A stretch of 5,726 bases of DNA from Planctomycetota bacterium (GTDB lineage: Bacteria > Planctomycetota > UBA11346). Below are positions 1 to 5,267 of this stretch, piece by piece (the first letter of the stretch is position 1; the number at the start of each line of letters is the position of its first letter). The translations under genes and the position numbers were made by a program. The notes under the pieces were generated by a model, which ran no database searches, had not been told where the DNA came from, and saw only the letters and a program-made list of their open reading frames with translations. The stretch covers positions 1 to 5,726 of the forward strand of contig JACDGQ010000229.1 in NCBI GenBank assembly GCA_013821615.1. The letters are read 5' to 3'.

Positions 1-133
1 CTCCGTAGCTGAGCGTGCGCCGGCCGGCGATCAGCGCAGGATGCTCGGGGTGCGCGCGCGCGCTGGCCTCGAACAGGTCGGGGAGGGTTTCGGCGCGCAG
101 CAGATCGGGTCGGTGGGCGCCCGCGAGGATCAT
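1..133 (-). CDS. AMP-binding (adenylation) enzyme, N-terminal fragment
   Basis: Reading leftward from an ATG at 133, the frame stays open to the window edge and gives 44 residues. They include LLRAETLPDLFEASARAHPE and then HPALIAGRRTLSYG. This is the typical N-terminal pattern of AMP-dependent synthetases and NRPS adenylation domains: an L-x-D-L-F-E helix, a xxHPAL strand, and the 'LSYGEL' motif that precedes the first core motif. The (H)RPDLLR-ETL lead-in recalls Pls/PosA-type NRPS-like proteins. Such enzymes activate a carboxylic or amino acid as its adenylate. The start is uncertain: there is no clear Shine-Dalgarno, and the frame is open for some distance upstream. The catalytic P-loop and the substrate-binding residues lie outside the window, so substrate and exact subfamily cannot be called. 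A tRNA gene with its own terminator lies upstream on the same strand, so this gene probably has its own promoter in 134-259, where I see no convincing one. Confidence 0.6.
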   Translation of the reverse strand, partial: MILAGAHRPDLLRAETLPDLFEASARAHPEHPALIAGRRTLSYG

Positions 134-259
134 GGATCGTGCATCGGAGGAAGGGAGCAGCGGCCGCGCGGTGCGTACTCGTGGCGGACACCGCGCACGT
201 GAGGTCGTGCGCCGGGATCACCGTCTTGGGCGCGCGCAGCCCCTCCGCAAGCATCCAGG

Positions 260-301
260 CTGTAGAGAAAGCCCACGACCCGGACGGGCCGGATCGTGGG
301 C
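260..301 (-). terminator. Intrinsic terminator of the tRNA-Leu gene
   Basis: On the minus strand, 3 bases after the encoded CCA of the tRNA, there is a GC-rich hairpin. An 8-bp outer stem (GCCCACGA, 294-301 with 271-278) is followed by a C/A mismatch and a 4-bp inner stem (CCGG with CCGG, 280-283 with 289-292), with a 5-nt loop. TTTCTCT follows directly. Position, strength and the pyrimidine/T tract fit a Rho-independent terminator. It separates the tRNA from the adenylation gene downstream. Confidence 0.75.
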
Positions 302-303
302 GC

Positions 304-388
304 TGGTGCGGACAGAGGGACTCGAACCCACACACCTTGCGGTACGGGAACCTAAATCCCGCGCGTCTGCCAGTTCCGCCATGCCCGC
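304..388 (-). tRNA. tRNA-Leu (anticodon UAG), 3' CCA encoded
   Basis: This is a complete class II tRNA read leftward. The acceptor stem is GCGGGCA with TGTCCGC (one G-T pair). The D arm contains the GG dinucleotide. The anticodon stem is CGGGA/TCCCG around the loop TTTAGGT, with anticodon TAG at positions 354-352, which reads CUA and related leucine codons. A long variable arm (stem ACC/GGT with a GCAA loop) is diagnostic of Leu, Ser or bacterial Tyr tRNAs. The T loop is TTCGAGT. The discriminator is A (307), as required for leucine identity, and CCA is genomically encoded at 306-304. The T stem GTGGG/CCCTC has one T-T mismatch (330 against 316). Otherwise all stems pair, so it is probably functional. 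Confidence 0.96.
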
Positions 389-400
389 GTACGCGTGCAG

Positions 401-406
401 ACTAGA
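401..406 (-). promoter_or_regulatory. Candidate -10 box of tRNA-Leu
   Basis: On the minus strand TCTAGT (4 of 6 matches to TATAAT) ends 12 nt before the first base of the tRNA. This is the right distance for a short 5' leader. No convincing -35 is seen about 17 bp further up, in the region that adjoins the heptamer array. The call is weak. Confidence 0.3.
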
Positions 407-432
407 TGCTTGGGGAGCGGGCGCCACTGGAT

Positions 433-579
433 GGCTGAAGGCTGAAGGCTGACGGCAGACGGCTGGCGGCTGACGGCTGACGGCTGACGGCAGACAGCGG
501 ACAGCAGACAGCAGACAGTGGACAGCAGACAGCAGACAGCAGACAGCAGACGGCTGACGGCAGACTGCTGACAGCGGAC
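433..579. repeat. Tandem heptamer array, 21 units, no indels
   Basis: The stretch divides exactly into 21 consecutive 7-bp units (147 bp) with consensus RGCnGAC on the plus strand. Variants come in blocks: GGCTGAA twice at the left end, then mostly GGCTGAC/GGCAGAC, then a run of AGCAGAC with AGCGGAC and AGTGGAC variants, then GGCTGAC/GGCAGAC again. Phase is never lost. The unit is not a multiple of three and no gene covers it, so it is not a coding repeat. Three inverted copies lie at 662-682. Together with the spacer between them this fills most of the gene-free stretch 389-705 between the FHA kinase gene and the tRNA promoter region. Confidence 0.93.
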
Positions 580-604
580 GAACCGGTGTTGTGCGCCGGT
601 TCGT
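578..604. other. Hairpin between the two heptamer arrays
   Basis: ACGAACCGG (578-586) pairs perfectly with CCGGTTCGT (596-604) around a 9-nt loop, and the loop can add a T-G and a G-C pair. It begins in the last unit of the heptamer array. There is no T tract on either side, so it is not a standard intrinsic terminator. It may still end or stabilise the 3' part of the leftward FHA-kinase transcript. Confidence 0.6.
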
Positions 605-661
605 GATAATTCCGGGACGGGTCGCCGTTCCGATTTCCGCCAGCGACCATGGGCACGAGCC

Positions 662-682
662 GTCAGCCGTCAGCCGTCAGCA
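662..682. repeat. Inverted heptamer copies (3 units)
   Basis: Three in-phase units, GTCAGCC, GTCAGCC and GTCAGCA, lie here. The first two are the exact reverse complement of the GGCTGAC unit of the array at 433-579. They can pair with the run of three GGCTGAC units at 468-488. They lie 23 bp past the stop codon of the leftward FHA-kinase gene, so a transcript of that gene would carry both arms. Confidence 0.85.
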
Positions 683-705
683 GGCCGGCGCCAGCCGCCT
701 TCCCC

Positions 706-1560
706 TCAGGCCGTGGGCTGCTTCATGACCGTGAAGGTCACCTGGTTGCCCGACTCATTATAGGTCAGGTCCTTGGCCAGCTTGGTGATCAGCTTGAAGC
801 CGAGGCCGCCGAAACCGCCGGCCTGGTAGCGTTCGCGCGCAGCCTGGGCGGCGTCCTTCTCATTGACCTTGGCGAGCAGGCCGCGGTGGTCGAAGCCCTT
901 GCCCTCGTCGATGATGGTCAGCGAGATGCGGTCGCCGGCGTCGCGGAAGCGCAGGGTGATGCGCTTGCTCTCATCGTAGGTGTGACCATGGCGGTGGGCG
1001 TTGAGGATGAGCTCCTTGGCGCAGGTCATGAAGGAGTCGACCTGCTGCTCGTCCATGGTGCCGCCCTTGACCAGGCGGGCGAGGAAGACCTGGGCCTGAT
1101 CGATGAACTTGTCCTTGCTCGGGATCACGAAATTGATCCGCGTGCGCAGGGCCGGGTCCTTGGTGGACAGATAGAAGAGGTCCTCGCGGGCGAAGTCGTA
1201 GAGCGTTTCGGTGGCCTCCTGGCCCTCCATCTCGGTGAGCAGCTGGTCGAGCTGCATCGCCCCCGAGCTGACCCGCGAGTCATCGACCACGCGCAGGCGC
1301 AGGGGGCCGATGGTGATCTCGTCCTGGTGGCGCAGTTCGCTGCGCACCACGTCGCGGCCATTGATGTAGAGGTGCGCCTCCTTGCAGGCGATCTCGACCA
1401 TCGAGTGGTTGTTGTCGGTGTAGAAGCGCGCGTGCTCGGGCTGCATCCCGGTGTGCTGGGCGCGGATGGCGCAGCCCTCGGCACTCCCGACCACAAGGCC
1501 CTCCTTGAAACGGAACTGCTTGCCCTTGAAGGCGGTATTCAAGACTTCGAGCTTCAACAT
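706..1560 (-). CDS. FHA-domain protein with RsbW-type histidine-kinase-like ATPase
   Basis: The protein is 284 residues from the ATG at 1560. Residues 1-92 look like a forkhead-associated (FHA) fold: MLKLEVLN start, a VVGSAEGC turn, PEHARF near 41-46, INGRD at 66-70, and DEITIGPLRLRV at the end. A linker of about 45 residues follows. The C-terminal half is a GHKL ATPase of the anti-sigma-factor kinase type (RsbW/SpoIIAB). It shows an N box AKELILNAHRHGH (E183, N187), a G1 box IDEGKGFD (D218, G220, G222), and a glycine-rich lid GGFGGLGFKLI (248-258). Such proteins bind a sigma factor or phosphorylate a STAS-domain antagonist, in the cytoplasm. The FHA part lacks the usual phosphothreonine-binding residues: GS replaces GR, and QPEH replaces SxxH. 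The frame is open 46 codons upstream, but that part is low-complexity and an extended -10 fits the later start. No STAS, PP2C or sigma gene is in view, so the partner is unknown. Confidence 0.85.
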   Translation of the reverse strand: MLKLEVLNTAFKGKQFRFKEGLVVGSAEGCAIRAQHTGMQPEHARFYTDNNHSMVEIACKEAHLYINGRDVVRSELRHQDEITIGPLRLRVVDDSRVSSGAMQLDQLLTEMEGQEATETLYDFAREDLFYLSTKDPALRTRINFVIPSKDKFIDQAQVFLARLVKGGTMDEQQVDSFMTCAKELILNAHRHGHTYDESKRITLRFRDAGDRISLTIIDEGKGFDHRGLLAKVNEKDAAQAARERYQAGGFGGLGFKLITKLAKDLTYNESGNQVTFTVMKQPTA

Positions 1561-1594
1561 GCGTGGGTCGATCGTGTTGCCCCGTTCCCAAATC

Positions 1595-1603
1595 ACAATA
1601 CCA
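1595..1603 (-). promoter_or_regulatory. Candidate extended -10 promoter of the FHA-kinase gene
   Basis: On the minus strand TGGTATTGT matches an extended -10 (TG-n-TATAAT, with 4 of 6 in the hexamer). It would start transcription near 1588 and leave a leader of about 28 nt before the ATG at 1560. No good -35 is present, which extended -10 promoters can tolerate. On the plus strand the same region holds only a weak TTGCCC (1577), 16 bp, TACCAG (1599) pair that could serve leuC. Confidence 0.38.
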
Positions 1604-1627
1604 GAGCCAGTCGGGGCAGACGAGGCT

Positions 1628-1668
1628 GGGTGGTGCGCCGCAGGGTCCTGTGGCAACGCGCCCCACCC
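1628..1668 (+). promoter_or_regulatory. Strong hairpin in the leuC 5' region
   Basis: GGGTGG (1628-1633) pairs with CCACCC (1663-1668). After one T/C mismatch, GCGC (1635-1638) pairs with GCGC (1658-1661). The 19-nt loop holds a small CAGG/CCTG inverted repeat. It ends 56 bp before the leuC ATG. No T tract follows and no leucine-rich leader peptide is visible, so classical leu attenuation is not supported. It could be a leader structure, an operator, or simply GC-rich DNA between divergent genes. Confidence 0.35.
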
Positions 1669-1714
1669 GGGGCTTGTCTGGCCCGGCCCGGGCGCCATTT
1701 TGGCCCCTCACCCT

Positions 1715-1718
1715 GAGG
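1715..1718 (+). promoter_or_regulatory. leuC ribosome binding site
   Basis: GAGG lies 6 nt before the ATG at 1725. It is the only good Shine-Dalgarno in this region and fixes the leuC start against the longer open frame that begins at 1563. Confidence 0.7.
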
Positions 1719-1724
1719 ATTGGC

Positions 1725-3164
1725 ATGAGTAGCCGCACGCTCTTCGACAAGGTCTGGGACCTCCACACCGTCCGCACCCTGCCCAGCGGGCAGAACCAGC
1801 TCTTCATCGGCCTGCACATGATCCACGAGGTCACCAGCCCGCAGGCCTTCGCCGACCTGCGCGCCAAGGGCCTGAAGGTGCCCTTCCCCGAGCTCAGCGT
1901 CGCCACCGTCGACCACATCGTCCCGACCGAGGACCAGTCGCGGCCCTACGCCGACGGCCTGGCCGAGGAGATGATGGTGGCGATCGCGCGCAACTGCCGC
2001 GAGTACGGCATCCGCCTGTTCGAGCCCGGCTCGGGCAAGCAGGGCGTGGTGCACATCATCGCCCCCGAGCAGGGCCTGACCCAGCCCGGCATGACCGTGG
2101 CCTGCGGCGATAGCCACACCGCCACCCACGGCGCCTTCGGTGCCATCGCCTTCGGCATCGGCACCAGCCAGGTGCGCGACGTGCTGGCCACCCAGACCCT
2201 GTCGATGTCGCGCCTGAAAGTGCGCAAGATCCAGGTCGACGGCCGCCTCAAGTCCGGTGTCTACGCCAAGGACGTCATCCTGCACATCCTGCGCAAGCTC
2301 ACCGCCAAGGGCGGCGTCGGCTTCGCGTACGAGTTCGCCGGCAGCACCTTCTCCGCCATGTCGATGGAGGAGCGCATGACGGTGTGCAACATGGCCATCG
2401 AGGGCGGCGCGCGCTGCGGCTACGTCAACCCCGATCAGGTGACCTTCGACTACCTGAAGGGCCGCGAGTACGCGCCCACGGGCGACAACTGGGCCAAGGC
2501 CGTGGCGTGGTGGACCTCGATCGCCAGCGACGCCGACGCCCAGTTCGACGACATCAAGACCTTCCGCGCCGAAGACATCGAGCCGACCGTGACGTGGGGC
2601 ATCTCGCCCGACCACGGCGTCGGCGTCGGCGAGAGCATCCCGGCCAAGGAGTCGTTCACCCAGGACGAGTGGGCGACCATCGACGAGGCGTACCAGTACA
2701 TGGATCTCAAGGCCGGGCAGCCAATCGCCGGCGTCGTCATCGACGTGGCCTTCATCGGCTCGTGCACCAACGGCCGCATCAGCGACCTGCGCGAGGCCGC
2801 CAAGGTCATCACCGCGCACGGCGGGCAGGTCAACGCCAAGGTCAAGGCCTTCATCGTCCCCGGCAGTGAGGCCGTGAAGGTCGCGGCCGAAGCCGAGGGC
2901 CTGGACAAGATCTTCACGGCGCACGGCTTCGAGTGGCGCAACGCCGGCTGTTCGATGTGCCTGGCGATGAACCCGGACAAGCTCAAGGGCCGCCAGGTCA
3001 GCGCCTCGTCGTCGAACCGCAACTTCAAGGGCCGTCAGGGCTCGCCCTCGGGCCGCACCCTGCTGATGAGCCCGGCGATGGTCGCGATCGCGGCCCTCGA
3101 GGGCAAGGTCAGCGATGTGCGCGCGGTGCTGAACACGTCTGAATCTCTCCAGAAGAAAAACTGA
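1725..3164 (+). CDS. leuC: 3-isopropylmalate dehydratase large subunit
   Basis: LeuC is the large subunit of isopropylmalate isomerase (EC 4.2.1.33). With LeuD it converts 2-isopropylmalate to 3-isopropylmalate in leucine biosynthesis, in the cytoplasm. The 479-residue product is about the usual length (466-475) and aligns from end to end with remembered LeuC proteins. It has TLFDKVWDLHTV at the N-terminus, IHEVTSPQAF, VDHIVPT, GDSHTATHGAFGA and IGSCTNGR. The three [4Fe-4S] ligands are present: C347 in GSCTNGR, then C409 and C412 in GCSMCLAMNPD. The SSSNRNFKGRQG and SPAMVAIAA motifs close the protein. The ATG at 1725 is chosen because a GAGG Shine-Dalgarno precedes it and the family starts here; the upstream open frame encodes nothing LeuC-like. 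The gene ends 2 nt before leuD, which indicates one transcript and probable translational coupling. leuA and leuB are not in the window. Confidence 0.98.
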   Translation: MSSRTLFDKVWDLHTVRTLPSGQNQLFIGLHMIHEVTSPQAFADLRAKGLKVPFPELSVATVDHIVPTEDQSRPYADGLAEEMMVAIARNCREYGIRLFEPGSGKQGVVHIIAPEQGLTQPGMTVACGDSHTATHGAFGAIAFGIGTSQVRDVLATQTLSMSRLKVRKIQVDGRLKSGVYAKDVILHILRKLTAKGGVGFAYEFAGSTFSAMSMEERMTVCNMAIEGGARCGYVNPDQVTFDYLKGREYAPTGDNWAKAVAWWTSIASDADAQFDDIKTFRAEDIEPTVTWGISPDHGVGVGESIPAKESFTQDEWATIDEAYQYMDLKAGQPIAGVVIDVAFIGSCTNGRISDLREAAKVITAHGGQVNAKVKAFIVPGSEAVKVAAEAEGLDKIFTAHGFEWRNAGCSMCLAMNPDKLKGRQVSASSSNRNFKGRQGSPSGRTLLMSPAMVAIAALEGKVSDVRAVLNTSESLQKKN

Positions 3165-3166
3165 CC

Positions 3167-3772
3167 ATGAGCGCCACCATCTCCCTGATCTCCGGCCGCG
3201 CCGTCCCCGTGGTCGGCAACGACATCGACACCGACCGCATCATCCCGGCGCGCTTCCTGCGCTGCGTGACCTTTGACGGGCTCGGCGAGCACGCCTTCGA
3301 GGACGATCGCCGGCAGCTCACCGCGGCGGGCAAGACCCACGCCTTCGACGATCAGCGCTTCACCGGCGCCAAGGTCCTGGTCGCCAACAGCAACTTCGGC
3401 TGCGGCTCGTCGCGCGAGCACGCGCCTCAGGCGCTCGCCAAGTGGGGCATCGACGCCATCGTCGCGGTCAGCTACAGCGAGATCTTCTTCGGCAACTGCG
3501 TTGCGATGGGCCTGCCCTGCCTGCGCGTCAGCGTTGCCGACAGCGAGGCCATCCAGGCCGCGGTGGTGAAGGACCCGGCCGCGCAGGTCGCTGTCGACAT
3601 CGACAAGCTCGAGGTGCGCGTCGGCGGCCAGACCTGGAAGGCGCAGATGGGCGCCGGCCACCGCCAGCAGTTCCTCACCGGCCAGTGGGACGCGACCAGC
3701 GAACTGATCGCCGGCCTGCCGCAGGTGCGCGCGACGGCGGGGAAGCTGCCGTACGTGAGCAGTTTCGCCTAG
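3167..3772 (+). CDS. leuD: 3-isopropylmalate dehydratase small subunit
   Basis: LeuD is the swivelling small subunit that completes the isopropylmalate isomerase active site with LeuC. The 201-residue product carries the family signatures NDIDTDRIIPARFL (residues about 18-31), NSNFGCGSSREHAPQAL in the middle, and YSEIFFGNCVAMGLPCLRV. This is the short bacterial LeuD with the RCVTFDGLGE segment seen in cyanobacterial and PVC-type proteins. The start lies 2 nt after the leuC stop. Only a weak purine-rich stretch (AGAAGAAA, inside the last leuC codons) precedes it, so coupled translation with leuC is likely. The last codons (SSFA) and the TAG stop form the left side and loop of a 10-bp hairpin. 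No missing motif or frameshift is seen. Confidence 0.97.
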   Translation: MSATISLISGRAVPVVGNDIDTDRIIPARFLRCVTFDGLGEHAFEDDRRQLTAAGKTHAFDDQRFTGAKVLVANSNFGCGSSREHAPQALAKWGIDAIVAVSYSEIFFGNCVAMGLPCLRVSVADSEAIQAAVVKDPAAQVAVDIDKLEVRVGGQTWKAQMGAGHRQQFLTGQWDATSELIAGLPQVRATAGKLPYVSSFA

Positions 3773-3783
3773 CGGCGAAACTG
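3760..3783 (+). terminator. Hairpin enclosing the leuD stop codon
   Basis: CAGTTTCGCC (3760-3769) pairs perfectly with GGCGAAACTG (3774-3783) around the loop TAGC, which contains the TAG stop codon (3770-3772). No T tract follows, so it is not a textbook intrinsic terminator. It could still act as a transcript 3' end or as protection against 3' exonucleases for the leuCD mRNA. The inverted octamer repeats begin directly after it. Confidence 0.4.
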
Positions 3784-3932
3784 GTCCGGAAGTCCGGGGT
3801 CCGGAAGTCCGGAAGTCTTGGTACGCGGGGGTGATGATGCTGCGCGCGCCCGTGCCGCCTGGAACTGGGTTGGTCCGTTCACACGCGAGGAACCTGGGCT
3901 GTCCGACTTCCGGACTTCCGGACTTCCGGACC
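3783..3932. repeat. Inverted octamer arrays in the convergent spacer
   Basis: The left arm (3783-3817) consists of in-phase 8-bp units TCCGGAAG, with one TCCGGGG-type variant. The right arm (3899-3932) carries the reverse complement, one CTGTCCGA unit followed by three CTTCCGGA. Bases 3783-3809 pair with 3906-3932 over 27 positions. The only two non-Watson-Crick positions would be G-U pairs in RNA. The 96 bp between the paired parts show no gene. The right arm ends one base before the stop codon of the leftward redoxin gene, and the left arm starts 10 bp after the leuD stop. It could therefore terminate or insulate the two convergent genes. Confidence 0.9.
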
Positions 3933-3933
3933 C

Positions 3934-5037
3934 TCATTTCAAATTCTTGAGGATCACCCGACGTAGCGCCAGCGGATCGACCGCCCCGGTGTGCCGGTAC
4001 ACGACCTTGCCGCCTGGCGCGATCAGCACGCTGTAGGGCAGGGCGCCGTCCCATTCCTTGTCGAGGGCGGCGAGCAGCTTGTACTTGTCGGCTTCCGCGA
4101 AGAGCAGGTTGCGGCCCGAGGCGTGGACCTTCTGGAGCATGGCCAGCGTCTTCGGCTGGTCCTCGGGGAAGTCGGTTGAGACCGTCACCAGCTCGAAGTC
4201 GCGGCCGCGGTACCAGCGTTCGATGTTGACCAGCTCCGGCAACTCGCGCACGCATGGCCCGCAGGTCAGGCCCCAGCAGTTGATCAGGCGCAGCTTGCCG
4301 CCCGTGTTCGCCATCAGCTCGGCCAGGGCCTGGTCGCCGGCCAGGGCGAGGGTCACCGGCTCCTTCTCGATTTCGGCGAGGTAGGCCTTGGCCTCGTCCT
4401 GCTTGTCGAGCCACTTGGTCGAGCAGCCCAGCGACGGCGTGTGCGGCGTCGCCACCGGCGTGCCGGCAAGGACCGCGTCAATGGCTACGCGCAGGTCCTT
4501 GACCGTGACCACCGACTCGCGCTCGTTGTCGTCGATGCGCCCTTCGTAGCGCAGGATCCGCGCGGCGTCGAAGACGAAGGCGTGCGGCGTCGAGCTCGGC
4601 CCGTAGGTCCGCGACACCACCTGGGTGGCGCCGTCGTAGAGGTACGGAAAGTTGAAGTGCAGGTAGTCGGCGCGCAGTTTCATCTCCGACAGCGAGTCGT
4701 TGAGGTCGGTATAGCCGAGCTCGTCGAGGCGCAGCGCCTTCTCGCTGTTCGGGCTGATCGCCACCAGCGCCACGCCCTTCCCCTGGTAGTCGGCGGCGAT
4801 CGCCTTGAGGCGTTCCTCGTATTCCTGGGCGGTCGGGCAGTGGTTGGAGGTGAACACCACGGCCAGGACCTTGGCCGCCGCGTAATCGCCCAGGCTGTGG
4901 TTCTTGCCGTCCACACCGGGCAGGGTGAAGTCGGGCGCCTTGGCGCCGATCGCCAGCGTCGGCGGATCGCTCTCGGCGGCGAGCCGTGCGAGCATGCCAC
5001 CGACCACGACGATGATGCAGATGATGATGGCGCGCAT
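3934..5037 (-). CDS. Exported two-domain thioredoxin-fold protein (peroxiredoxin-like plus TlpA-like)
   Basis: The product is 367 residues. The N-terminus (residues 3-20, a run of I, V, A and L) is a signal peptide or membrane anchor, so the protein probably acts outside the cytoplasm. Residues about 29-195 form an AhpC/TSA fold of the PRX_like1 type: GAKAPDFTLPGVDG, FTSNHCPTAQEYEERL with one active-site cysteine (C67), FPYLYDG, STPHAFVFD with the conserved Pro, and YEGRIDD. The LGCSTKW motif (C205) follows, as in that family. Residues about 225-367 are a second, TlpA-like thioredoxin domain with INCWGLTCGPCVRELPEL (CxxC at C259 and C262, extra C254) and a LPYSVLIAPGGKV segment. The likely role is thiol-disulfide exchange or disulfide reduction; the substrate is unknown. 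The ATG at 5037 is preceded by GGGAAGAAG. The gene is 256 bp downstream of ispG, with a large inverted repeat between them, so it is probably transcribed separately. Confidence 0.87.
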   Translation of the reverse strand: MRAIIICIIVVVGGMLARLAAESDPPTLAIGAKAPDFTLPGVDGKNHSLGDYAAAKVLAVVFTSNHCPTAQEYEERLKAIAADYQGKGVALVAISPNSEKALRLDELGYTDLNDSLSEMKLRADYLHFNFPYLYDGATQVVSRTYGPSSTPHAFVFDAARILRYEGRIDDNERESVVTVKDLRVAIDAVLAGTPVATPHTPSLGCSTKWLDKQDEAKAYLAEIEKEPVTLALAGDQALAELMANTGGKLRLINCWGLTCGPCVRELPELVNIERWYRGRDFELVTVSTDFPEDQPKTLAMLQKVHASGRNLLFAEADKYKLLAALDKEWDGALPYSVLIAPGGKVVYRHTGAVDPLALRRVILKNLK

Positions 5038-5079
5038 GGGCTTCTTCCCGATGCCCGAGGCATGTCGCCAGGGCTATGA

Positions 5080-5108
5080 AGGTTAGCCCCGGCCGCCCTC
5101 CGCGGCAA
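5080..5108 (-). promoter_or_regulatory. Candidate promoter of the redoxin gene
   Basis: On the minus strand TTGCCG (5108-5103) and TAACCT (5085-5080) are spaced by exactly 17 bp and lie 43-71 bp before the start codon. They match 4 of 6 and 3 of 6 consensus bases. The site is downstream of the large inverted repeat, which fits independent transcription. The match is weak, and high GC lowers its value. Confidence 0.33.
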
Positions 5109-5145
5109 GGGCCGGAACCCGGGATCTCGCTTCGACCTGGCGGAT

Positions 5146-5267
5146 GGACAGCCGAATAAAACAAGAGGAACGGAGGAACGGAGTGCGGAATTTCAGACTT
5201 TGGCTTGGCTCATCTCCACCCAGCCTCTCCTCCGTTCCTCCGTTCCTCTTGTTTTATCTGGCTGTCC
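5146..5267. repeat. Long inverted repeat, possible bidirectional terminator
   Basis: Arms 5146-5183 and 5230-5267 (38 bp each) are inverted copies. The 28-bp core (5156-5183 with 5230-5257) is perfect, and beyond two non-matching positions (5154-5155) another 8 bp pair. The spacer is 46 bp. Each arm contains two 8-bp units (AGGAACGG or its complement) and an AT-rich end (ATAAAACAAG / CTTGTTTTAT) that stands out in this GC-rich DNA. On both strands a GC-rich stem would be followed by a T-rich stretch, as in a bidirectional terminator, but the loop is unusually large. It would form in the 3' untranslated RNA of ispG. Confidence 0.9.

Noticed and set aside
15..452. Rightward 145-codon open frame across the tRNA
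   Set aside because: It overlaps the antisense of a clear tRNA and its terminator, is Arg/Ala-rich, and has no motif.
433..579. CRISPR array
   Set aside because: Units are 7 bp and contiguous, with no unique spacers of 25-40 bp and no cas genes nearby.
578..604. Intrinsic terminator of the FHA-kinase gene
   Set aside because: The stem is good, but no T-rich tract follows on either strand and it lies over 100 bp past the stop codon. It is listed only as a hairpin.
402..656. Small leftward gene over the heptamer array
   Set aside because: Its Ser/Leu/Cys/Val/Pro-rich repeat product is the translation of a 7-bp repeat in three shifting frames. There is no ribosome site.
1563..1724. N-terminal extension of LeuC (54 codons upstream in frame)
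   Set aside because: No similarity to LeuC. It overlaps the divergent promoter region and the hairpin, and a good Shine-Dalgarno stands before the ATG at 1725.
1561..1724. Leucine-rich leader peptide and attenuator before leuC
   Set aside because: No short frame with a run of leucine codons and no T tract after the hairpin.
1593..2924. Long leftward open frame (443 codons) opposite leuC
   Set aside because: It is the complement of leuC with GC-rich codon bias. Its product is Ala/Gly/Asp/Val-rich low-complexity sequence with no recognisable domain.
3035..4414. Leftward 459-codon open frame across leuD, the spacer and the redoxin gene
   Set aside because: It runs antisense to leuD and out of frame with the redoxin gene. 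It translates the octamer repeats as a repetitive stretch and has no family signature.
5146..5267. Insertion sequence ends
   Set aside because: Only 46 bp lie between the arms, so there is no room for a transposase, and no flanking target duplication was recognised. A non-autonomous element remains possible and is noted in the findings.
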